DNA of 64,000 nucleotides from Gemmiger formicilis (GTDB lineage Bacteria > Bacillota > Clostridia > Oscillospirales > Ruminococcaceae). The DNA is taken from contig NZ_FUYF01000001.1 of assembly GCF_900167555.1 (NCBI RefSeq), positions 248,001 to 312,000 on the forward strand, in the 5' to 3' direction. The translations under genes were made by a program, and so were the position numbers. Each line of letters begins with the position of its first letter. Positions within the stretch are counted from its first letter, which is position 1. The notes below the pieces were generated by a model that saw only the letters and a list, made by a program, of their open reading frames with translations, searched no databases and had not been told where the DNA came from. Positions 58,636 through 64,000 of the stretch are shown here, in pieces.

Positions 58636-58678
58636 TAGTTTTCCCGGTACGTGATAGCACGTACCGGGATTTTTGTTT
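58636..58678 (+). terminator. Terminator after thiT
   Basis: TCCCGGTACGTG and CACGTACCGGGA with a short loop, followed by TTTTTG. Confidence 0.85.
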
Positions 58679-58683
58679 GCCGA

Positions 58684-59010
58684 GCGGTAGGGGCCGGGCA
58701 TGCCCGGCCCGCGGCGTTTTGATAAGCGCACGTTTCCGGGCAGTTTGTAGGGGAGGGTCTTGACCCTCCCGTGCCGGTTCGCGGCGGAGGCAGGTGCCCG
58801 GGAGGGATGAATCCCTCCCCTACGGGTGAACCGTGAACGGGCAACGGCGCAGACTGGCGGGCCGGGCATGCCCGGCCCCTACAAAGCAGTCCAAAGCAAG
58901 CATTGAATCGGTGTAGGGGGCGGCGTCCTCGACGCCCCGCGGAGGGGGCAAGACCCCTCCCTACAAGCCGATTTTTAAGGGGCTATAGGGGCGGATTCCA
59001 TATCCGCCCG
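58684..59010. repeat. Gene-free family D cluster (five or more units)
   Basis: Seen in order: GTAGGGGCCGGGCATGCCCG; GTAGGGGAGGGTCTTGACCC; a GGGAGGGATGAATCCCTCCC unit; GGGCCGGGCATGCCCGGCCC; GTAGGGGGCGGCGTCCTCGA with GACGCCCC; GGAGGGGGCAAGACCCCTCC; and GGGGCGGATTCCATATCCGC. All keep palindromic cores. No coding region is supported. Confidence 0.75.
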
Positions 59011-59026
59011 TGCCAGCTCTCGGCAA

Positions 59027-59070
59027 CGCAAAAATGCCCCGGTACGCAGAATCGCACACCGGGGCATTGG
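59027..59070 (-). terminator. Terminator of dapL and the FMN-barrel gene
   Basis: AATGCCCCGGTGTGCG and CGTACCGGGGCATT pair (minus strand), followed by TTTTGCG. Confidence 0.8.
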
Positions 59071-59083
59071 CTTTACGTAAGTA

Positions 59084-59494
59084 TCAGTAGTTCATAATGT
59101 CCTTCACAGCACCGGACATCGAGAAGAGCTTGGCGGACAGATGGTCGAGGTAGACGATGCCGAGCTTGTTGCCCGTCTCCTCATTATACATGTCGGCCAG
59201 CTGGGGCATGACCTGGAACGCGGCGGCCTGGGCCTCGGGGCTGTTGTCAAAGTTTGCCGTGCCCTGCACGCGCAGCCACTCGCCGCGGTCATTGGCGGCG
59301 CAGATCTCGAGGTTCGTGTTGTCCAAAAGCTGCTTGTAGGCGGCCTTGTGCTTGCCCAGGGCAATGCACAGGTGGCCGTTGTACCACATGGCAAAACCGA
59401 TGGGACGCACGCGGGGCAGATAGCCATCGACGGTGGCAAGGTAGAAGGTGGGATTCTCTTTCAGAAATTCCATGATTTCTTCATTTGGTTTCAT
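59084..59494 (-). CDS. Pyridoxamine 5'-phosphate oxidase-family (FMN split-barrel) protein
   Basis: A 136-residue protein: FLKENPTFYLATVDGYLPRVRPIGF, then LEICAANDRGEWLRVQGTA, and LGIVYLDHLSAKLFSMSG. This is the small split-barrel flavoprotein fold; true PNPOx activity is doubtful at this size, and a flavin- or F420-type reductase of unknown substrate is likelier. It starts 21 bases after the dapL stop on the same strand, so it is probably in the dapL transcript. Confidence 0.85.
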   Translation of the reverse strand: MKPNEEIMEFLKENPTFYLATVDGYLPRVRPIGFAMWYNGHLCIALGKHKAAYKQLLDNTNLEICAANDRGEWLRVQGTANFDNSPEAQAAAFQVMPQLADMYNEETGNKLGIVYLDHLSAKLFSMSGAVKDIMNY

Positions 59495-59515
59495 GGTGTA
59501 AACCCTCCCGCAATA

Positions 59516-60700
59516 TTACAGTGTGGCCAGCGCCGCTTTGATGCGTGCGGCGGCCTCCTTGGTGCGCTCGGCATCGCCGAACGCCGTCAGACGGAAATAC
59601 CCCTTGCCGCAGGGGCCGAAGCCCTCGCCGGGGGTGCCCACAACGTGGGCGTGCTCGAGCAGCCAGTCAAAAAACTCCCAGCTGCCCATCTCGTTGGGGC
59701 AGCGCAGCCAGATGTAGGGGCTGTTCTTGCCGCCGCAGTACCAGACACCGGCCTCGTCCAGCGCTGCTGCAATGACAGCGGCGTTGGCGCGGTAGTAGTC
59801 GAGGTTCTGCTGGATCTCCTTCATGCCCTCGTCGGTAAAGACGGCCTCGGCACCGCGCTGCACAACATAGGCAACGCCGTTGAACTTCGTAGTCTGGCGG
59901 CGCAGCCACATCTTGTTCAGCTTGCCGCCGGCCAGCGCCTGCGGCACGACGGTGTAGCCGCAGCGCGTGCCGGTGAAGCCTGCAATCTTGGAGAAGCTGC
60001 ACACCTCGATGGCAACCTCCTTCGCGCCCTCGACCTCAAAGATGCTGCGGGCGAGACCCGGCTCGGAGACGAAGCACTCGTAGGCGGCGTCAAACAGGAT
60101 GACCGCGTCATTGGCCTTCGCCCAGGCGACCCAGGCCTTGAGCTGCTCGACGGAGTAGGTCGCGCCGGTGGGGTTGTTGGGGCTGCAGATGTAGACGATG
60201 TCCGCGTGGGGGGCCTCGTCCGGCATCGGCAGGAAGCCGTTCTCCGCCGTGGCGGGCAGGTAGAGAATCTTGCGGCCCGCCATCACGTTGTCATCGACGT
60301 AGACCGGGTAGACCGGGTCGGGAACAAGGATCGTGTTGTCCTGACTGAACAGGTCCAGCAGGTTGCCCAGGTCGCTTTTGGCACCGTCGGAGATGAAAAT
60401 TTCGGACATATCCAGCTCGACACCGTGGCCCGCGTAATACCTGCGGATAGCGTCGCGCAAGAACTCATAGCCCTGCTCGCTGGGAATATAGCCGTGGAAC
60501 GTGCCCTTGTGGCCCTGCTCCTCAACGGCCTTGTGCATGGCCTCCGTCACGGATGCCGCCAGAGGCAGGGTGACGTCGCCGATGCCCAGACGGATGACGT
60601 CTGCCTCGGGATGGGCCTTCTGGTAGTCGGCTACCTTGTGGGCAATGGTGCTGAACAGATAGCTCTCGTTCAGCTCGGCGTAATGCGGATTCAGCTGCAT
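59516..60700 (-). CDS. dapL: LL-diaminopimelate aminotransferase
   Basis: A 394-residue class I/II PLP aminotransferase converting tetrahydrodipicolinate straight to LL-diaminopimelate for lysine and peptidoglycan. The start MQLNPHYAELNESYLFSTIA and LGIGDVTLPL are diagnostic of DapL. The PLP lysine is in CSFSKIAGFTGTRCGY. The frame extends upstream, but ATG 60700 begins the conserved sequence and has a GAGGGGGAACC ribosome-binding site. A promoter lies at 60735-60763. Confidence 0.96.
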   Translation of the reverse strand: MQLNPHYAELNESYLFSTIAHKVADYQKAHPEADVIRLGIGDVTLPLAASVTEAMHKAVEEQGHKGTFHGYIPSEQGYEFLRDAIRRYYAGHGVELDMSEIFISDGAKSDLGNLLDLFSQDNTILVPDPVYPVYVDDNVMAGRKILYLPATAENGFLPMPDEAPHADIVYICSPNNPTGATYSVEQLKAWVAWAKANDAVILFDAAYECFVSEPGLARSIFEVEGAKEVAIEVCSFSKIAGFTGTRCGYTVVPQALAGGKLNKMWLRRQTTKFNGVAYVVQRGAEAVFTDEGMKEIQQNLDYYRANAAVIAAALDEAGVWYCGGKNSPYIWLRCPNEMGSWEFFDWLLEHAHVVGTPGEGFGPCGKGYFRLTAFGDAERTKEAAARIKAALATL

Positions 60701-60734
60701 TATGGTTCCCCCTCGTTTATACCTATATAAATTT

Positions 60735-60763
60735 ACTTTACCACAATTCGCGGCGGTGTGCAA
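60735..60763 (-). promoter_or_regulatory. Promoter of dapL
   Basis: Minus strand TTGCAC (60758-60763) and TAAAGT (60735-60740), 17-base spacing. Confidence 0.6.
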
Positions 60764-60795
60764 TAGAATTTGCAAAGGGAATTTTTATGGGTGAT

Positions 60796-60902
60796 TTGTA
60801 GGGGAGGGTCTTGACCCTCCCGTGAGGGATAAATCTCTCCCCTACTGTAGGGGGCGGCGTCCTCGACGCCCCGCGGAGGGGTCAAGACCCCTCCCTACAA
60901 TC
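60796..60902. repeat. Family D cluster reaching into the DtxR gene
   Basis: GTAGGGGAGGGTCTTGACCC, GTAGGGGGCGGCGTCCTCGA and GGAGGGGTCAAGACCCCTCC with CCTACA. The last unit provides the end of the reading frame at 60882. Confidence 0.75.
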
Positions 60903-61271
60903 CTCCCCGTACAGGCTCTCGCACTTCTCGTCGATCTCCCTTGCGGGCAGCGACACGGCCATGGCCACCGCGGCGCTGTAGCATTCCTCGGGGGTGAAGC
61001 CCTCGCCCGCCAGCGGGAAGTGCTGCAAAATCTTCTCGACCAGCTCGTCGTAATAGCGCGCGTAGAGCACGCCGCGGTCCGTGATGTAAATTTTGCCGTA
61101 CCGCCGCCGCACAATGACCCCCTGCTTCATCAGGCTGGTCAGGATGCTGGTGACGCTGGGCTTGGTCACGCCCATGGCCTGCGCCAGTGCCAGCGACGAG
61201 ACCTCGGTGCTTTGCTGCGCCAGATGGTGGATGGCCAGCAGATAACGCAGGCTGGAATCGGTCAGGGTCAA
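60882..61271 (-). CDS. DtxR/MntR-type metal-dependent repressor
   Basis: A 129-residue protein. The winged helix is SLRYLLAIHHLAQQSTEVSSLALAQAMGVTKPSVTSILTSLMKQGVI in pieces. The short dimerisation/metal region follows (LPAREIDEKCESLYG, with a candidate Cys/Glu/His site EGFTPEECYSAA). The family senses Fe(II) or Mn(II). TTG at 61271 is used because GGAGAG is 8 bases upstream and no ATG fits. The last five codons (CREGS) come from a family D palindrome. Next to feoAB, an iron role is likely. Confidence 0.82.
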   Translation of the reverse strand: MTLTDSSLRYLLAIHHLAQQSTEVSSLALAQAMGVTKPSVTSILTSLMKQGVIVRRRYGKIYITDRGVLYARYYDELVEKILQHFPLAGEGFTPEECYSAAVAMAVSLPAREIDEKCESLYGEDCREGS

Positions 61272-61293
61272 GGTACATCTCTCCTTATACCAA

Positions 61294-61338
61294 ACTAAAA
61301 GGGGGCGCGGGCCACGAACGGACCCGCGCCCCCTTCAG
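61294..61338 (-). terminator. Terminator of the feo operon
   Basis: GGGGGCGCGGG and CCCGCGCCCCC (61301-61333), 11-bp core stem, followed on the minus strand by TTTTAGTTTGG. The DtxR gene begins just after it. Confidence 0.8.
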
Positions 61339-61349
61339 GCACTTATGCT

Positions 61350-61559
61350 TTACTTACTGTGGCAGGCACCGCCGCAGGTTTTGCAGTTCCCTGTGCAGCC
61401 GCCGTGACTGCCGCAGCCACCGCCCCCGCAGGAGCCGTCACAGCAGCCGAGGCCGCCGGTCTTGTGTTCATGATACAAGAGCCAGCCGGTACCGCCAAAC
61501 ACGAAAATCGAAACGATGATCGTAGGCAGGTTAAAATTAGCAGCTAAAAACTCCATCAT
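61350..61559 (-). CDS. FeoB-associated Cys-rich membrane protein
   Basis: A 69-residue protein with one membrane helix (about 11-29) and a Gly/Cys/His-rich tail containing eight cysteines (39, 40, 44, 49, 55, 59, 62, 66). This small family regularly follows feoB in Clostridia. A role in metal handling or FeoB assembly is proposed for the family, not proven. Two adjacent ATGs are possible starts; AAAGGAG is upstream. It is 50 bases after feoB. Confidence 0.9.
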   Translation of the reverse strand: MMEFLAANFNLPTIIVSIFVFGGTGWLLYHEHKTGGLGCCDGSCGGGGCGSHGGCTGNCKTCGGACHSK

Positions 61560-61609
61560 AAAAAGTCCGCTCCTTTCCGGAAGAATACGGTAGTATTATA
61601 CATTTAAGA

Positions 61610-63808
61610 TTACTTGGAAGCAACAGCCTTCTTGGAATCGAACGAAACCTCGTTGACACCCTCGTACTTGTTGGGGCGGAACAGCAGGTAGATCGTGAAG
61701 GCGATGATGGCGATTGCCACAATGGTGAAGATGTTGAAGCTGACCTCACCGGTGATCAGGCCGCCGATCTGGTAAACGACCAGAGAAGCGCAGTAGGCAA
61801 ACAGGCACATATAGCCGATGGCGATAGCAGTCCACTTGCCGTTGTTCATCTCGCGCTTGATGGCGCCCATAGCAGCGAAGCAGGGAGCGCACAGCAGGTT
61901 GAAGATCATGAAGCTGTAAGCGGAGAGGGCGGTGAAGCTGGCAGCAACCTCGGGCCAGATCTCGTCGCCGTTGTCAGACAGCTCGTCAGCATAGTGATAC
62001 AGAACACCGAAGGTACCGACGACATTCTCCTTGGCAATCAGGCCGGAGATAGAAGCGACGGTTGCACGCCAGTTGCCGAAGCCCTGCGGGATGAAGATCC
62101 AGGAAATTGCGCTTGCAACGATAGCCAGGATGGAGTTGTCCTGATCCTCGACCATCGTGAACGCGCCGTTCTCGAAGCCGAAGCCCTGCAGGAACCACAG
62201 GATGATGGTGGCAGCCAGAATGACGGTGCCGGCACGCTTGATGAAGGACCAGCCGCGCTCCCAAGTAGCGCGCAGGACGTTGCCCCAGGCGGGCACATGG
62301 TAAGCGGGCAGCTCCATAACGAACGGAGCAGGATCACCGGCGAACAACTTCGTCTTTTTCAGGATGATGCCGGAGATGATGATGGCTGCAAAGCCGATGA
62401 AGTAAGCGGAGGTGGCGACCCAGCTGCTGCCGCCGAACAGAGCACCTGCGATCAGGCCGATGATGGGCATCTTGGCACCGCAGGGAATGAAGCAGGTGGT
62501 CATGATCGTCATACGGCGGTCACGCTCGTTCTCGATGGTACGGGAAGCCATAACACCGGGAACACCGCAGCCGGTACCAACCAGAATGGGGATGAAGCTC
62601 TTGCCGGACAGACCGAAGCGGCGGAAGATACGGTCCATGATGAAGGCGACACGGGCCATGTAGCCGACATCCTCCAGGATGGACAGCAGGAAGAACAGAA
62701 CGAGCATCTGGGGAACGAAGCCCAGAACAGCGCCGACACCGGCGACGATGCCGTCCATGATCAGGCCGTACAGCCAGCCAGCAACGCCGATGGATTCCAG
62801 CAGGCCGCCCAGGGCGTTCGGGACGATCTCACCGAACAGAACATCGTTCGTCCAGTCGGTGGCAAAGGTGCCGATGCCGATGCCGCCGTCCGCAACGGAG
62901 GTGCCCATCGCGATGGCGTACATCAGCCACATGATGAGCGCGAAGATCGGCAGAGCCAGGATACGGTTCGTGACGAACTGGTCGACCTTATCGGAGACAG
63001 TCAGGTTCTCGGTGCGGGGCTTCTTCTTGACGGCCTTGTCAACAACGCCGTTGATGTAAGCGTAGCGCTGGTTGGTGATGATGCTCTCGGCGTCATCGTC
63101 CATTTCCTTCTCGCAGTCGGTGATGTGGGCGTCGATGTGGTCCAGCAGCTCTTTGTTCAGGTTCAGCTCAGCCTGGACCTTGTCGTCGCGCTCAAACAGC
63201 TTGACAGCGTACCAGCGCAGGAAGCGGCCATCGACCTTGCCCTGAATGGACTCCTCAATGTGGGCGATGGCATGCTCAACGCTGCCGGTAAAGACGTGAG
63301 GCAGCTCGCCTGCCTTGCCCTTCTTGGCAGCGGCGACGGCCAGCTCGGCAGCCTTCTCGCTGCCCTCGTTCTTCAGGGCGGAGATCTCGACGGCCTCGCA
63401 GCCCAGCTCGTTGGACAGCTTCTTCAGGTCGATCTTGTCGCCGTTCTTGCGGACGAGGTCGATCATGTTGACGGCCATGACCACGGGGATGCCGAGCTCG
63501 ATCAGCTGGGTGGTCAGGTAGAGGTTACGCTCGATGTTGGTGCCGTCGATGATGTTCAGGATGGCGTCGGGCTTCTCATTGACGAGGTAGCCGCGGGCAA
63601 CGACCTCCTCCAGCGTGTAGGGAGACAGAGAGTAGATACCGGGCAGGTCCTGGATCACGACGTCGTCGTGACCCTTGAGCTTGCCTTCCTTCTTCTCGAC
63701 GGTAACGCCGGGCCAGTTGCCGACATACTGGTTAGAACCGGTCAGGCTGTTGAACAGGGTGGTTTTACCGCAGTTCGGGTTGCCTGCCAGAGCAATTTTA
63801 ATTGCCAT
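61610..63808 (-). CDS. feoB: Ferrous iron transport protein B
   Basis: A 732-residue membrane GTPase importing Fe(II). The N-terminal G domain has GNPNCGKTTLFN (residues 8-19), DLPGIYSLSPYTLEE and NMIDL (G4); a guanine-dissociation-inhibitor-like helical domain spans about 170-270. The membrane part contains two Gate domains (VPQMLVLFFLLSILEDVGYMAR, GCGVPGVMASRT, TCFIPCGAKMPI). The Gate cysteines in GCGVP and IPCGAK are thought to contact iron. Length is typical. GAAAGGGG precedes the ATG. It is 33 bases after feoA. Confidence 0.97.
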   Translation of the reverse strand: MAIKIALAGNPNCGKTTLFNSLTGSNQYVGNWPGVTVEKKEGKLKGHDDVVIQDLPGIYSLSPYTLEEVVARGYLVNEKPDAILNIIDGTNIERNLYLTTQLIELGIPVVMAVNMIDLVRKNGDKIDLKKLSNELGCEAVEISALKNEGSEKAAELAVAAAKKGKAGELPHVFTGSVEHAIAHIEESIQGKVDGRFLRWYAVKLFERDDKVQAELNLNKELLDHIDAHITDCEKEMDDDAESIITNQRYAYINGVVDKAVKKKPRTENLTVSDKVDQFVTNRILALPIFALIMWLMYAIAMGTSVADGGIGIGTFATDWTNDVLFGEIVPNALGGLLESIGVAGWLYGLIMDGIVAGVGAVLGFVPQMLVLFFLLSILEDVGYMARVAFIMDRIFRRFGLSGKSFIPILVGTGCGVPGVMASRTIENERDRRMTIMTTCFIPCGAKMPIIGLIAGALFGGSSWVATSAYFIGFAAIIISGIILKKTKLFAGDPAPFVMELPAYHVPAWGNVLRATWERGWSFIKRAGTVILAATIILWFLQGFGFENGAFTMVEDQDNSILAIVASAISWIFIPQGFGNWRATVASISGLIAKENVVGTFGVLYHYADELSDNGDEIWPEVAASFTALSAYSFMIFNLLCAPCFAAMGAIKREMNNGKWTAIAIGYMCLFAYCASLVVYQIGGLITGEVSFNIFTIVAIAIIAFTIYLLFRPNKYEGVNEVSFDSKKAVASK

Positions 63809-63841
63809 TTGGTTAAACCCCTTTCTTTACTTTTTCAGAAC

Positions 63842-64000
63842 TCACTCAACTTCGATCATTTCGGCGTCAGCCTTGCGGACGCTGAGCTCGTAGTTGCGGA
63901 CGGTCAGCTCCATCGGGTCGCCCAGAGGTGCGACCTTGCGGACGTAAACCTTGGTGCCCTTGGTCAGGCCCATGTCCATGATGCGGCGCTTGACAGGGCC
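63842..64000 (-). CDS. feoA: Ferrous iron transport protein A, 3' part (5' end outside window)
   Basis: The last 52 codons are present: GPVKRRIMDMGLTKGTKVYV, then APLGDPMELTVRNYELSVRK and ADAEMIEVE. This is the SH3-like FeoA fold, where KRRLxDMGLTxG and the GDPxEIxVRGYxLSLR pattern are diagnostic. FeoA stimulates FeoB. The gene's start and the operon promoter lie past the window end. Confidence 0.93.
   Translation of the reverse strand, partial: GPVKRRIMDMGLTKGTKVYVRKVAPLGDPMELTVRNYELSVRKADAEMIEVE

Overview
The window reads as a chromosomal segment of a GC-rich, spore-forming-lineage Firmicute, most likely an Oscillospiraceae/Ruminococcaceae gut commensal of the Gemmiger, Subdoligranulum or Faecalibacterium kind. 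This is inferred from spoVAC-D-E and a SpoIIQ-like protein, a T-box leader, Firmicute-style AGGAGG ribosome-binding sites and TTGACA/TATAAT promoters, the HPr variant, ThiT, FeoB with its Cys-rich partner, and pectin/uronate catabolism. I saw no rRNA, tRNA, CRISPR array, prophage or transposase.

Layout: 0-2.4 kb, the mutY 3' end and prmA-rsmE. 2.6-5.0 kb, a GNAT gene and spoVAC-spoVAD-spoVAE. 5.2-8.8 kb, HtrA, a membrane-anchored Ntn amidohydrolase and a GNAT/MnmM-like methyltransferase fusion. 9-14.7 kb, MATE exporter, nucleoid-associated protein, thioesterase, uracil permease and small unknowns. 14.8-17.4 kb, an ArsR/HMA/P1B-ATPase metal-export operon. 17.7-21.3 kb, SpoIIQ-like protein, RF3 and a YitT protein. 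21.7-26.3 kb, a tightly overlapping three-gene cassette: radical SAM/SPASM enzyme, membrane protein with a nine-cysteine tail, and a double-AAA ATPase. This is my best candidate for an undescribed system. 26.6-30.3 kb, ptsHI, a HAD phosphatase and a gamma-carbonic anhydrase. 30.6-36.3 kb, T-box-ilvB-ilvN-ilvC-ilvD. 36.4-38.9 kb, a DUF815 AAA ATPase and ilvA. 39.1-47.3 kb, a hexuronate cluster (kduI, kduD, epimerase, uxaA, uxaB, uxaC). 47.6-48.6 kb, a DUF559 protein and an Rrf2 regulator. 48.7-51.9 kb, a Met/Cys-rich leader peptide with terminator, then metQ-metN-metI. 52.2-54.9 kb, divergent threonine aldolase and NSS transporter. 54.9-57.5 kb, XRE, HD, TetR and PTS IIA(Glc). 57.8-58.6 kb, TPP riboswitch and thiT. 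59.1-61.3 kb, an FMN-barrel protein, dapL and a DtxR-type regulator. 61.3-64 kb, the feoA-feoB-Cys-rich protein operon.

Almost every intergenic region is loaded with palindromic repeats. Four families are distinguished here. A (about 145 bp) and B (about 140 bp) are long imperfect hairpins. C is about 150-180 bp. D is a very abundant short element with TGTAGGGG...CCCCTACA ends and a core that changes from copy to copy but stays palindromic. Copies abut stop codons, and in at least two genes they supply the last codons. A separate AT-rich inverted-repeat element lies inside the ilv operon.

The metabolic logic is coherent. Galacturonate and pectin breakdown products converge on 2-keto-3-deoxygluconate. 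ilvA plus ilvBNCD make isoleucine and valine under T-box control. dapL gives diaminopimelate. metQNI is probably controlled by translation of a Met/Cys-rich peptide, and thiT by thiamine pyrophosphate.
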